Part shown: positions 36,125 to 45,310 of the stretch, piece after piece
How positions within the stretch are numbered: position 1 is the first letter of the stretch
How the letters are laid out: the number at the start of each line of letters is the position of its first letter
Assembly (NCBI GenBank): GCA_965221595.1
Contig: OZ244900.1
Location: 1,922,001 to 1,986,000, forward strand
DNA: 64,000 nt
Direction of reading: 5' to 3'
DNA from: JAAXGX01 sp965221595
Lineage (GTDB): Bacteria; Acidobacteriota; Vicinamibacteria; Vicinamibacterales; UBA8438
Notes under the pieces: generated by a model
The model's database searches: none
Seen by the model: the letters and a program-made list of their open reading frames with translations, nothing else
Told to the model about the DNA's origin: nothing
Translations under genes and position numbers: made by a program

Positions 36125-37069
36125 ATGCGTCGAACCCCACTCTTGTTGCTCGTCCTGTTCTGCCCGCTGCCTGGCGCGGCCCAGTCGCCGGAAGCGGTCG
36201 ACATACCGCGCACGCCCTGGGGCCGGCCGGCCCTCACAGGCGTGTGGACCAACTCGAGCCTCACGCCGCTCGAGCGCCCGGACGAGTACGGCGACCGGGA
36301 GTTCCATACGCCGGAGGAGTTGGCCGAGCTGCAGCGGACTGCGGTCCAGCGCCGCATCGACGCCTTGACAGGACCGGAGGCCTTGCTGGCGGTCGAGTTC
36401 AGCGAGATCTGGATGGAGCCGGGACCCCTGAGCGGGCGTACGTCGCTCGTCACCGGGCCGACCGGGAAGGTCCCGCCCTACACCCCGGAGGCGCAGGCGC
36501 GGCTGGCCGACGGCCTGCGCCAGCCGCTGACCCAACGGGCCGACTCCCACGACGACAGGGGTTACAGCGAGCGCTGCCTGCGCTTCGTCACCGGCGGTCC
36601 GCCGATGATGGCGTTCCCGTTCGCGCCCCTCGTCCAGATCGTCCAGACGCCGGACCACGTAGTGCTACAGACCGAGGAGAACCACGAGATCCGCATCGTC
36701 CACCTCGCCGAGCGGCCCCATGTGGACCCGCGGATCCGGCTCTGGCGCGGCGATTCCCGAGGCCGCTGGGCGGGCGACACCCTGGTGATCGAAACCGCGA
36801 ACTTCAACGGGACGGGCGGGTTCCGGGGTTCGGGCCCCGAGCTGCATCTCACCGAGCGGCTGACGCGCGTGGATGCCGACACCATCCGCTACGAGTTCAC
36901 GGCCACCGACCCCGGGACATGGCCGGAGCCGTGGACGGCCGAGATGCCGCTGCGGGTGTCGCCGGCGCCGATCTATGAGCACGCCTGCCACGAGGGGAAC
37001 TACACCCTGCCGCTCGTCCTGAGCGGCGCCCGGGCCCAGGAGCGCCGGGCGGCGGAGGACGCCAGGTAG
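36125..37069 (+). CDS. Exported CHEGNY-family protein (copy 1)
   Basis: A 314-residue secreted protein of an unnamed family found five times in this window. After the signal peptide (ending PLPGAAQ) the family signatures are RTPWGRPALTGVWTNSS, TPLERP, RTSLVTGPTGK, a single Cys in SERCLRF, WRGDSRGRWAGDTLVIET, LHLTERLTRVDADTIRYEF and the C-terminal YEHACHEGNY followed by LSGARAQE. The two invariant Cys (RC and ACHEGNY) could form a disulfide. No catalytic fold is recognised. GGAGG stands 7 nt before the ATG. Confidence 0.82.
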   Translation: MRRTPLLLLVLFCPLPGAAQSPEAVDIPRTPWGRPALTGVWTNSSLTPLERPDEYGDREFHTPEELAELQRTAVQRRIDALTGPEALLAVEFSEIWMEPGPLSGRTSLVTGPTGKVPPYTPEAQARLADGLRQPLTQRADSHDDRGYSERCLRFVTGGPPMMAFPFAPLVQIVQTPDHVVLQTEENHEIRIVHLAERPHVDPRIRLWRGDSRGRWAGDTLVIETANFNGTGGFRGSGPELHLTERLTRVDADTIRYEFTATDPGTWPEPWTAEMPLRVSPAPIYEHACHEGNYTLPLVLSGARAQERRAAEDAR

Positions 37070-37094
37070 TCGTCGCGTCGCGCGGGCTCGCGAT

Positions 37095-38267
37095 TCAGGC
37101 GATGCGGACCGTGCGCGGGAACTGTTGGTGGTTCTCCAGGCCGGTCTGCTTGTAATCCAGCTCCTCGGCCGTCGGCTGCACCCGGCCCTCGACGTCAGTG
37201 GCGCGCGAGACGAGCGTGTGCTCGCCTGGGGTTGCGCCGTCCCAATCGTAGCGGAACAGCTTCCAGGAATAGGTCTCGGAAGCAGTCGACGGGGCGAGCG
37301 TCGCCGACTGCCACGCACCGCCGTCCACGCTGACCTCGACAGACTGCAGCGGTGTGCCGTCGTGAAGCACGAAGCCGTGAACCGTGTGGCGGCCGCCCGA
37401 GCGCGTCACACGGGCGATCACCGACTTGACTCGCAGGCGGGTGATCTCGGTCTCGTGATAGCTCACGTCGCCATCGATCTCCTCAGCCCACAGCGTCCGG
37501 TACCAGCGCGCCTGCCACTTGCCCAGGAAGCGGTCCTGCTGCGCGCGGATGTCGGTCAGCCACTTGACGTTGCCGACGCCGTACCAACCGGGCACGACAA
37601 GCCGCAGCGGAGAACCCTGCTCCACGGTGAGGGGCTCGCCGTTCAGCGCGTAGGCCAGCAGCGGGTCGGGTGACAACGCGTCAACGCGCGACATGCTGCG
37701 GGCGAACGGCTGATCGACCGCGTGGGTCTGCCCGCGGAAGTCGACCATCTCCTCGCCGTGGTCGGCGCCGAAGAAGACCACCTCCCGCGCGCGGTCACGC
37801 AGGCCGACGTGCTCGAGCACCGTGCGCAGGCGGACGCCGGTCCAGCGGCCGTTGCTGGCCAGCCCCTGAATCATGCGGGGGCTGTTGCCGGAGCACTCGA
37901 AGCCGGCGACCACCTCGTCGCTCCCCAGGTCGCGCAGGTCGGCCAGCGACAACTCCGCCGGCCGCTCGACCAGGCCGCCCACCTTCAGGCTGAACGCGCC
38001 GGGGTCAATCTCGGGCTTGTCGAAATGCTGAATGGTGTAGAAATCGTCCCGCGACGTGAGCGGGCCCGTGATGTTCCGGATGTCGAGGACCCGCCGCGTC
38101 GGCCCGAGAGCCGCGCTGCCGAAGTCATCCGGGACGTCGGTGAACGGCACGACTGCCTCGTCCTGGGCCAGGGCCGGCAGCGCCGACTCCGGCCATCCGA
38201 ACAACCCCAGGCCGGCGGCGGCGAGGCCGCCCTTCAGTACTGTTCGACGGGTCGTCTGATTCGCCAT
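37095..38267 (-). CDS. Tat-exported sulfite-oxidase-family molybdopterin enzyme
   Basis: A 390-residue periplasmic oxidoreductase. A twin-arginine signal (TTRRTVLKGGLAAAGLG) is followed by an oxidoreductase molybdopterin domain (about 75-250) with the Mo-ligating Cys in GFECSGNS and the segment VPGWYGVGNVKWL. A Mo-cofactor dimerisation (Ig-like) domain follows (about 270-390, VEVSVDGGAWQSA, YSWKLFRYDW). Members oxidise sulfite or reduce related substrates; no heme domain is attached, so an external electron partner is needed. It is convergent with the CHEGNY gene, 25 bp apart. Confidence 0.9.
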   Translation of the reverse strand: MANQTTRRTVLKGGLAAAGLGLFGWPESALPALAQDEAVVPFTDVPDDFGSAALGPTRRVLDIRNITGPLTSRDDFYTIQHFDKPEIDPGAFSLKVGGLVERPAELSLADLRDLGSDEVVAGFECSGNSPRMIQGLASNGRWTGVRLRTVLEHVGLRDRAREVVFFGADHGEEMVDFRGQTHAVDQPFARSMSRVDALSPDPLLAYALNGEPLTVEQGSPLRLVVPGWYGVGNVKWLTDIRAQQDRFLGKWQARWYRTLWAEEIDGDVSYHETEITRLRVKSVIARVTRSGGRHTVHGFVLHDGTPLQSVEVSVDGGAWQSATLAPSTASETYSWKLFRYDWDGATPGEHTLVSRATDVEGRVQPTAEELDYKQTGLENHQQFPRTVRIA

Positions 38268-38338
38268 CGGTCTTCCTTCCGCTCGGCGTCGAGCGCCGCA
38301 ACCACGGCGTGCAGATTACCACAGACCGGAAGGGCGCT

Positions 38339-39151
38339 TCAGAAAGCGTAGCGCAGCGCGACCGAGAACCCGTGGCTGGCGAGAGTGGCGGTCGTCTCGG
38401 CCAGGGCAAGCTCCAGCGGATCGCGACTGCCGTCGCGCCACACGATGCGGCCCGTGCCGCGCCCCGAGTCGACGGCGCCCAGGTGCGTATGGCGCCAGGC
38501 GACGTCGAGCGTCACCCGCGGCCCCAGCGTCATCGCGACGCCGGCCGTCGGCATCCAGGCCGGGCTGAGACGGTGTCCGCCGGGAACCAAGGTCGTCGTG
38601 CGCGCGAACGCCATGCGGGTCTCGCCGATGGCAAGGCGGGACAGGCCGACGCCGCCGCCCACGAACGGGGCGAACGGACCGAGCGGCGGCAGCCCGAGGG
38701 CCGGCAGGTCCACGTACGCCGCCAGCATGGCCGTCAACGCAGACACGTCCGCGGAAACCTCCTGCATGCCGCGAGTCTGGAGGAAGTTCGCCTGTCCTTC
38801 GAACAGGGTCCGGGGGCGATGCATGACCACGGCTTCGAGCCGCAGGGCCGTTCCGACGGCGTAGCCGAACCCGAGCTCGTAGCCCGCCGCCGCGCCGAAC
38901 TCGCCCCACGTGCCCAGCGGCATGCCGTCGATCCCCGTGCCGCAGCCGTAGAGGGCTGCCGGCGACGTGCTGGCGCAGTCCCGGTCCGTGAAGCGCGTGC
39001 GGTCGGGCTGGTCGAGCAGAAAGCCCGCACGGAGATAGGAATCCGTCGCCGCCGGCTGCGCAGACGCTGTCGGCGTTGCGCCCGCCAGAACGGCTGCGGC
39101 CAGCGCGGCCCAGAGACTCGACGCACCGCGCCTGCTGGTCAGGTTGCTCAC
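38339..39151 (-). CDS. Outer-membrane beta-barrel protein
   Basis: A 270-residue predicted porin-like barrel. The signal peptide ends PTASAQ; alternating amphipathic strands run to a C-terminal GFSVALRYAF with the terminal Phe recognised by BAM. Two Cys in DCASTS and YGCGTG may form an extracellular disulfide. No specific family recognised. The start is the GTG at 39151, preceded by GGGGGAGG; the open frame extends 40 codons upstream without a signal. Confidence 0.75.
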   Translation of the reverse strand: MSNLTSRRGASSLWAALAAAVLAGATPTASAQPAATDSYLRAGFLLDQPDRTRFTDRDCASTSPAALYGCGTGIDGMPLGTWGEFGAAAGYELGFGYAVGTALRLEAVVMHRPRTLFEGQANFLQTRGMQEVSADVSALTAMLAAYVDLPALGLPPLGPFAPFVGGGVGLSRLAIGETRMAFARTTTLVPGGHRLSPAWMPTAGVAMTLGPRVTLDVAWRHTHLGAVDSGRGTGRIVWRDGSRDPLELALAETTATLASHGFSVALRYAF

Positions 39152-39198
39152 GACGGCGAACCTCCCCCCCTTGCCGCCGGACGGGCGGGCGGCGGCGC

Positions 39199-39204
39199 TA
39201 TAAT
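39199..39204 (+). promoter_or_regulatory. TATAAT -10 box upstream of the Lon-N gene
   Basis: Exact TATAAT, 33 nt before the ATG at 39238, within the 86-bp divergent region. -35 not recognisable. Confidence 0.5.
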
Positions 39205-39237
39205 GCCCCCTCGGGCTCGATTCCGCACGAGGGGGAC

Positions 39238-39927
39238 ATGACCATGGCGGCCAGACTCGCATGCGCGGCAATGCTGGCTGCTCTGCTCGCGGTGCCGGGG
39301 ACCGCCTGGTCGCAGGCAGCCGGCGAGGACAGGCTGCCGCCGACGATCCCGCTCTTCCCGTTGCAGGACGTCGTGTTGTTTCCGAACATGTCGCGCCCCC
39401 TGCACATCTTCGAGCAGCGCTACCGTGACATGGTAGCCGACGCAGTCCAGGGCGACGGGCTGATCGGCATGGTGCTGCTCCGCCCCGGTTACGAAGCCGA
39501 CTACGAGGGCAATCCGCCCATCTTCGAGGTCGGCTGTGCGGGGGAGATCGTGCAGGCCGAGGAGCTTGACGACGGTCGGTGGCTCATCCTGCTCGAGGGC
39601 ACGGTCCGCTTCCGCGTGCGGGACGAGGACCGGAGCCGATCGTACCGCGTGGCCGACGTCGAGGCGCTTGCCGAGCGTAATGACGAGGACGATCGGCGGG
39701 TGCTGCGCGGCTATCGCGAGCAGCTCGTCGAGGTGTTCACGGCGCTGGCACCCAGCCGCGATCAGCCGCCCGAGGAAGTGACGGACGCGGATCTGGTCAA
39801 CGCCCTGTCGCAGTTCCTGCCTCTCGCACCGGAGGATCGCCAGGCGCTGCTGGAGGCGCCCGGGCCGCGCGCGCGCGCCGAGGCGCTGTTGGAGCTGGCC
39901 GACGCCCCGGCCGGGAGACCGCGGTGA
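39238..39927 (+). CDS. Exported Lon N-terminal (LON substrate-binding) domain protein
   Basis: A 229-residue protein consisting of a LON/ASCH-type PUA-like domain (about 33-225): LPPTIPLFPLQDVVLFPNMS, HIFEQRYRDMV, GMVLLRPGYE, VGCAGEIVQAEEL and RWLILLEGTVRFRV all match the N-terminal domain of Lon proteases. No ATPase or protease part follows. Uniquely, a Sec signal peptide precedes it (ending GTAWSQ), so it should act outside the cytoplasm. GAGGGGG stands before the ATG. The next gene starts inside its stop codon (GTGA), implying coupled translation with a CHEGNY protein. Confidence 0.85.
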   Translation: MTMAARLACAAMLAALLAVPGTAWSQAAGEDRLPPTIPLFPLQDVVLFPNMSRPLHIFEQRYRDMVADAVQGDGLIGMVLLRPGYEADYEGNPPIFEVGCAGEIVQAEELDDGRWLILLEGTVRFRVRDEDRSRSYRVADVEALAERNDEDDRRVLRGYREQLVEVFTALAPSRDQPPEEVTDADLVNALSQFLPLAPEDRQALLEAPGPRARAEALLELADAPAGRPR

Positions 39928-40982
39928 GGCCGCAGTGCCGCGTCCCCTGTCGGCCGGCCGCGACGGTGCTGTTCACTGCTCTGGTGCTGGTGCCGCTCGT
40001 GGCGGCCGCCCAGACCGGAGAGCCGGGTCCGCGGCGCACCGCCTGGGGAGATCCCGATTTGCAGGGCGTCTGGGACTTCCGCACGATCACGCCGATGGAG
40101 CGGCCGGCGGAGTTGGCCGGCCGGGCGCGGTTGACGGCGGAGGAGGCTACCGGCTTTGAAGCGCGCGAGAACCGTCGCCAGAACCGCGATCTGGTAGACC
40201 CGGAGTTGGGCGGAGCCATCTATCCGCCGGCCTCGGAGGGCGGCGTCGTACCTTACAACGAATTCTGGTACGACCGCGGCTCGTCGCTCGCAGAGGGTGG
40301 GCGCACGTCGCTCATCGTGGATCCGCCTAACGGGCGGCTGCCACCGTTGGTGCCGGGTGCGCTGCGGCAGGGGCGCGCCGTCAGCGCGGATGTAGAAGGC
40401 GAACGCCCGGTTCGGTTCCGCAGCGGCGGGATCGGGGCGGACGGGCCGGAGGACCGGGCGCTCGGCGAGCGCTGTCTGCTTGGTTTCAATGCCGGGCCGC
40501 CCGTGATTCCCGGCGCCTACAACAACACGCTGCAGGTGCTGCAAACACCGCATCACGTGGCGATTCTGCACGAGATGATCCACGACGCACGCATCGTGCC
40601 GCTGAACGGCGGGACGCATCTTTCGCCATCGATCCGGCAGTGGATGGGTGTTTCTCGCGCGCACTGGGAAGGCAACACGCTGGTGGTGGAGACGACCAAC
40701 TTCACCGACAAGACGTCGAGCTTCAATCCGACCATTCAGAGCGCCGTCGGCACGGGTGCCACGCTGCATCTCGTGGAACGGTTCACACGGACCGGCGCGG
40801 ACGCGCTGCGCTACGAGTTCACCGTGGACGATCCGCACACCTTCACGCGGTCGTTCACAGGGGTCATCCCCATGGCGACGGCCGACGGACCGATCTTCGA
40901 ATACGCCTGCCACGAGGGCAACTACGGGATGTTCAACCTCCTCGCAGGCGCCCGCGCGCAGGAAGTGCGGGAAGTACGGTGA
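39924..40982 (+). CDS. Exported CHEGNY-family protein (copy 2)
   Basis: A 352-residue secreted protein (signal ending PLVAAAQ) with the full family set: RTAWGDPDLQGVWDFRTITP, MERPAELAG, RTSLIVDPPNGRLPP, GERCLLGF, QVLQTPHHV, IRQWMGVSRAHWEGNTLVVE, LHLVERFTRTGADALRYEFT and YACHEGNYGMFNLLAGARAQE. Function unknown. The GTG start overlaps the TGA of the Lon-N gene by 4 bp. Confidence 0.82.
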   Translation: MRPQCRVPCRPAATVLFTALVLVPLVAAAQTGEPGPRRTAWGDPDLQGVWDFRTITPMERPAELAGRARLTAEEATGFEARENRRQNRDLVDPELGGAIYPPASEGGVVPYNEFWYDRGSSLAEGGRTSLIVDPPNGRLPPLVPGALRQGRAVSADVEGERPVRFRSGGIGADGPEDRALGERCLLGFNAGPPVIPGAYNNTLQVLQTPHHVAILHEMIHDARIVPLNGGTHLSPSIRQWMGVSRAHWEGNTLVVETTNFTDKTSSFNPTIQSAVGTGATLHLVERFTRTGADALRYEFTVDDPHTFTRSFTGVIPMATADGPIFEYACHEGNYGMFNLLAGARAQEVREVR

Positions 40983-41043
40983 TGCACGAACCGTGGGCCG
41001 AGCGCCCACGCCGCGGATTGCCGGCGGGGGAGGGGATGGAGCG

Positions 41044-42330
41044 ATGAGGACGCCAACGATGCGCCGGCTGGCCATAACGCTTGCGTTGCTCGCGGCGGGC
41101 GGCCTGTTCGGCCCGCCCAGGCTCGGCCCCGCAGTCGTGGCGGGCCAGGCGGGCGCTGCCGAAGCCACCCCGTTCACCATCGACGTCGCGGATACGGTGC
41201 TCGACGATCTGCAGCGGCGTCTGGCCCGTGCCCGCTTTCCGGACGAACTCGACGGGTCGGGCTGGACGCACGGCACCGACCTGACCTTCCTGCGGCAGCT
41301 CGTCGAGTACTGGCGGGACGGCTATGACTGGCGCGCGCAGGAGCGCACGCTGAACGCATTCCCGCATTTCACCATGAACGTCGACGGGCTGGACGTGCAC
41401 TTCATCCATCGCCGTTCGCCGGAGCCTGACGCGCTTCCGCTCATGTTGATCCACGGCTGGCCCGGCACCTTCTTCGAGTTCTGGAAGACGGTCGATCGGC
41501 TGGCCGATCCGGTCAGCCACGGAGGGAATGCCGAGGACGCCTTCCATGTGGTAGTCCCGTCACTGCCCGGCTACGGATTCTCGGAGCGCCCACGTCGCAT
41601 GGGCCACTCGCGGCGGCGGACGGCCCGGATGTTCATGGAGGTGATGGCACGGCTGGGTTACGACCGCTACGGTGTGCAGGCCGGCGACGTCGGCGCGAGC
41701 GTGGCGCACAACATGGCCGTGTACGACGCCGACCACGTGGTGGGATTGCACCTCAACAGCTGCGGCGGCGCGCCGCCCGACGCGGACAACCCGCACGCCG
41801 GACTGACCACTGCGGAGATCGAGCGCCTGCGCGAGCGGCGCGAGTACTTCAGTGACGAGGAACGGGGCTATCAGCGCATCCAGGCGACGCGGCCGCAGAC
41901 GCTCGGCTACGGGCTGAACGATTCGCCCGTGGGTCTGGCGGCCTGGATCGTCGAGAAGTATCGCACGTGGTGCGACTGCGGCGGTGATCCGGAAGCCATC
42001 TTCACCCGTGACGAGTTGCTGACCACCGTGATGATCTACTGGGTGACCGAGACGGCCACATCAGCCGCCCGCTACTACTACGAGGGCCAGCATCTTCCCG
42101 AGCCGCCGTACGTGCCGCCGACCGACCGGGTGGACGTGCCGACCGGTTGCACCGTCTTCCCGGGGGAGCTCGGCTTCAGCCCGCGGAGCTGGGCCGAGAC
42201 CCGCTACAACGTCCAGCGGTTCACGTACATGGAGCGCGGCGGGCACTTCGCGGCGCTGGAACAGCCCATACTGTTCGCCGACGAGCTGCGGGCGTTCTAC
42301 CGCGAGCTGCGCCGGGCCCCTGCGCCGTAG
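41044..42330 (+). CDS. Exported epoxide hydrolase (EHN-type alpha/beta hydrolase)
   Basis: A 428-residue enzyme with a signal-like N-terminus (to about residue 37), an epoxide-hydrolase N-terminal domain (PFTIDVADTVLDDLQRRL, WRDGYDWRAQERTLNAF) and an alpha/beta-hydrolase core. LIHGWPGTFFEF carries the oxyanion HGWP, QAGDVGASVA the nucleophile Asp, and GGHFAALEQP the catalytic His. It opens epoxides to diols; soluble relatives are cytoplasmic, so the export signal is notable. GGAGGGGATGGAG precedes the ATG. It lies 61 bp after a CHEGNY gene, probably in one transcription unit. Confidence 0.88.
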   Translation: MRTPTMRRLAITLALLAAGGLFGPPRLGPAVVAGQAGAAEATPFTIDVADTVLDDLQRRLARARFPDELDGSGWTHGTDLTFLRQLVEYWRDGYDWRAQERTLNAFPHFTMNVDGLDVHFIHRRSPEPDALPLMLIHGWPGTFFEFWKTVDRLADPVSHGGNAEDAFHVVVPSLPGYGFSERPRRMGHSRRRTARMFMEVMARLGYDRYGVQAGDVGASVAHNMAVYDADHVVGLHLNSCGGAPPDADNPHAGLTTAEIERLRERREYFSDEERGYQRIQATRPQTLGYGLNDSPVGLAAWIVEKYRTWCDCGGDPEAIFTRDELLTTVMIYWVTETATSAARYYYEGQHLPEPPYVPPTDRVDVPTGCTVFPGELGFSPRSWAETRYNVQRFTYMERGGHFAALEQPILFADELRAFYRELRRAPAP

Positions 42331-42421
42331 TACGGCACCGACTCCCGCGCAGGGCGCAGTGCCGTCAAGAGAGCGCGCCGGGAGGCTACCCACGCACTCA
42401 TTCCATCCCGAACGCGGCGAT

Positions 42422-44734
42422 GTGCAGCGTCGCGGCCGGCACGCCGCGTGCCGCTGGCTGCCGCTGGCGTTGGTACTGTCCTGGGCGCCGGCGGCGGCCG
42501 CCGGGCAGTCTCCCGCCGTGTCGGCGGCCGCCGATCTGCCCGTCGTCATCCAGGGGCCGGCACCGCCCGAGCCGCCGGCCGTGTTCACGCGCGACGCCGC
42601 CGGCCGCATGACCATCCGGGCCATCCGCCTCCCCGAGCCCCTGGACATCGACGGGGTGCTGCAGGAATCCCTGTACCGGGACGTGCCGGGGATGACCGAC
42701 TTCGTGCAGGTCGAACCCATCGAGGGCGCCCCTGCCACCGAGCAGACCGAGGTATGGCTGGCCTTCGACGACGACAACATCTACATCAGCGGCCGCTGCT
42801 GGGACTCGGCGCCGGAGTCGCGCTGGATCGCCAACGAGCTGCGCCGCGACAGCTTCAACATCGGCCAGAACGAGTACATCGACATCGTCCTCGACACCTT
42901 CTACGATCGCCGCAACGGCATCAACTTGACGGTCAATCCGCTCGGCGGCCGGATGGACGGGCAGATCACGGACGAGCGCGACTACAGTGCCGACTGGAAT
43001 CCGATCTGGTCCGTGCGGGCGGGGCGTTTCCCCGGCGGATGGACGTTCGAGTCGGCAATTCCGTTCAAGTCCCTGCGCTACCGCCCGGGCCGGACCCAGG
43101 TCTGGGGGTTCAGCCTCACCCGCAAGGTCCGCTGGAAGAACGAGCTGTCATCGCTCGTGCCGCTGCCCATCTCGCGCGGCATCATGCTGATATCGCAGGC
43201 CGCGACCGTGGTGGGCATCGAGGCGCCCGACGACGGCGGTCGCGTGCTCGAGATCAAGCCGTACGTCATCGGCGACGTGACGACCGATCGCGGCGCGGTG
43301 CCGGCACTCTCGAATGCGCTGCACGCCGAGGCCGGGCTCGACGTCAAGTACGCGCTGACGCAGAACCTGGTGGCGGACGCGACGGTCAATACCGACTTCG
43401 CCCAGGTGGAGGTGGACGAGCAGCAGGTCAACCTCACCCGCTTCGGCCTGTTCTACCCCGAGAAGCGCGAGTTCTTCCTGGAGAACCAGGGGGTCTTCGC
43501 GTTCGGCGGAACCGCGAACAACCTGTACGGGGATGCCAGCGTCAACGTGCCCATCCTGTTCTACAGTCGCCGCATCGGCCTGGAGGAGCAGGCCGGCGTC
43601 ACGGCCGAGGTGCCGATGGAAGCGGGCGGGCGGCTGACCGGCCGCCTGGGGGCGTTCAGCGTCGGCGCACTGCACATCCGCACCGGCAATCAACCCAGGA
43701 CCGACACGGTCGCCACCGACTTCTCGGTAATTCGCCTCAAGCGCGACGTGCTGCGGCGCAGCAGCGTCGGGGCACTGGTGGCCCGCCGCTCGGTCTCGCG
43801 CCGGGGCGCGGGAGCCAACGACACGTACGGCGTGGACGGTACGTTCTCGTTCTACGACGACCTGAACATCAACACCTACTGGGCGCGCACGGCGACCGCC
43901 GACCTGCGGGACGAGCTCAGCTACCGGGCGCAGCTCGACTACGCGGGCGACCGCTACGGTGTGCAGATCGAACGGCTCGTGGTGGGGCGCGGCTTCAATC
44001 CGGAGATCGGGTTCCTGCGCCGCGACGACTTCGAGGGGAGCTTCGCCGCGCTGCGCTTCAGTCCGCGGCCCGCGTCCATCGCGGCGATCCGGCAACTGAC
44101 CTGGGAGGGACGCGTCGATCACATCGCGGATCGCGCCGGCCTACTCGAAACGCGCGAGCAGATTGCGCGCTTCGGCATCGAGTTCGAGAACAGCGACCTG
44201 TTCGATGTCTTCTACACCCGCAGCTACGAGTTTCTGAAGGAGCCGTTCCACATCGCGCCAGACGTCGTGCTGCCGGTCGACGGCTACGGCTTTCAGCAGT
44301 TGGAGGTCACGTTCGCGCTGGGCCAGCAGCGACCGTTCGCCGGCGGGCTGGGTGTGGTGCGGGGATCGTTCTACGGCGGGGACAAGACCACCCTCAACCT
44401 CTCGCAGGGCCGACTCGAGATAACGCCGCGGCTGTCTCTGGAGCCGAGCGTCTCGCTCAACTGGATCGATCTGCCCCAGGGGCGGTTCTCCACCGAGCTG
44501 GTGACGACCCGGACGACGTACACGCTGTCGCCGTCGATGTTCGTCAGTGCGCTCGTACAATACAACTCCAGCAACGCGTCACTCGGCGCGAACGTGCGCC
44601 TGCGCTGGGAGTATCAGCCGGGCAGCGAGCTGTTCGTCGTGTACAACGAGGCCCGCGATACGTTGCGGCCGGGGCGTCCCGAGTTGCGCGACCGCGCGTT
44701 CATCATCAAGATCAACCGCTTGTTCCGGCTGTGA
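42422..44734 (+). CDS. DUF5916 outer-membrane protein with CBM9-like N-domain
   Basis: A protein of about 770 residues. After the signal peptide (ending APAAAAGQ) comes a CBM9-like domain (LPEPLDIDGVLQESLYRDV, TEVWLAFDDDNIYISGRCWD, WTFESAIPFKSLRY). The large C-terminal DUF5916 barrel has its hallmark segment TVNTDFAQVEVDEQQVNLTR followed by FYPEKREFFLENQGVF. The C-terminus FIIKINRLFRL fits a beta-barrel. Transport or surface binding is likely but untested. Start uncertain: the GTG at 42422 gives a good signal peptide; a GTG at 42359 would add 21 residues. Confidence 0.88.
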   Translation: MQRRGRHAACRWLPLALVLSWAPAAAAGQSPAVSAAADLPVVIQGPAPPEPPAVFTRDAAGRMTIRAIRLPEPLDIDGVLQESLYRDVPGMTDFVQVEPIEGAPATEQTEVWLAFDDDNIYISGRCWDSAPESRWIANELRRDSFNIGQNEYIDIVLDTFYDRRNGINLTVNPLGGRMDGQITDERDYSADWNPIWSVRAGRFPGGWTFESAIPFKSLRYRPGRTQVWGFSLTRKVRWKNELSSLVPLPISRGIMLISQAATVVGIEAPDDGGRVLEIKPYVIGDVTTDRGAVPALSNALHAEAGLDVKYALTQNLVADATVNTDFAQVEVDEQQVNLTRFGLFYPEKREFFLENQGVFAFGGTANNLYGDASVNVPILFYSRRIGLEEQAGVTAEVPMEAGGRLTGRLGAFSVGALHIRTGNQPRTDTVATDFSVIRLKRDVLRRSSVGALVARRSVSRRGAGANDTYGVDGTFSFYDDLNINTYWARTATADLRDELSYRAQLDYAGDRYGVQIERLVVGRGFNPEIGFLRRDDFEGSFAALRFSPRPASIAAIRQLTWEGRVDHIADRAGLLETREQIARFGIEFENSDLFDVFYTRSYEFLKEPFHIAPDVVLPVDGYGFQQLEVTFALGQQRPFAGGLGVVRGSFYGGDKTTLNLSQGRLEITPRLSLEPSVSLNWIDLPQGRFSTELVTTRTTYTLSPSMFVSALVQYNSSNASLGANVRLRWEYQPGSELFVVYNEARDTLRPGRPELRDRAFIIKINRLFRL

Positions 44735-44754
44735 ACCTTTCAATGGAGGTCGAG

Positions 44755-45261
44755 ATGCGACGCACGTTGGGATGTCTGGCGGCAGCACTCGCGGCGGCGG
44801 CAACGGTCGCCTCGTCGCAGGAGGGCGGGCAGGGGACCGATCCGTTCAACGGGACCTGGCGCCTCAACATCGAGAAGACGAAGGAGCTGTCCGGCGGGAC
44901 GTCGCCGGTGCACGAGATCATCACGTTCAGGATCGGCGACGACGGCGTACAGCACTATCAGGTCGAGATTCAGAGCAGCGCGGACGAGCCGCTGCGTAGG
45001 GGTTGGTACGACTCGAAGTACAACGAGGCGAAGTTCGTGCCCTACAACGGAACGATCTATCCCGAAGACGCCGGCATGGAGGTCATGACCGTCAAGGTCG
45101 ACGAGCGGACCCACTACCGCATTGCGCGGACCCGCGCGGGCGAGGCGCGTTACGTCATGATGCGGCGGCTCGCCGAGGACGGGCAGTCGTACATCTCGGC
45201 CGGCTTGCGGACGGACGGCTCGCCGGGGCTGTACCGCTGGATGGAGCGGGTGGCGGAGTAG
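44755..45261 (+). CDS. Exported lipocalin-like hypothetical protein
   Basis: A 168-residue secreted protein (signal ending TVASSQ). The core starts DPFNGTWRLNIEKTK and continues with repeated antiparallel strands (HEIITFRIGDDGVQHYQVEI, TVKVDERTHYRIARTRAG, RYVMMRRLAEDG), suggesting a small beta-barrel or lipocalin-like fold common in Acidobacteriota. Function unknown. GGAGGT lies 5 nt before the ATG. It follows the DUF5916 gene by 20 bp and is probably cotranscribed with it. Confidence 0.75.
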   Translation: MRRTLGCLAAALAAAATVASSQEGGQGTDPFNGTWRLNIEKTKELSGGTSPVHEIITFRIGDDGVQHYQVEIQSSADEPLRRGWYDSKYNEAKFVPYNGTIYPEDAGMEVMTVKVDERTHYRIARTRAGEARYVMMRRLAEDGQSYISAGLRTDGSPGLYRWMERVAE

Positions 45262-45272
45262 TCGAAACAGCG

Positions 45273-45304
45273 GGAGTCCGCGCCGTGGACACGGCGCGGA
45301 CTCC
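45273..45304. terminator. Perfect 14-bp hairpin between convergent genes
   Basis: 45273-45286 pairs perfectly with 45291-45304, loop GGAC. It sits 12 bp after one stop codon and 6 bp from the facing one, the ideal place for a bidirectional terminator. No T-tract, as is common in very GC-rich genomes. Confidence 0.65.
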
Positions 45305-45310
45305 GACGGC

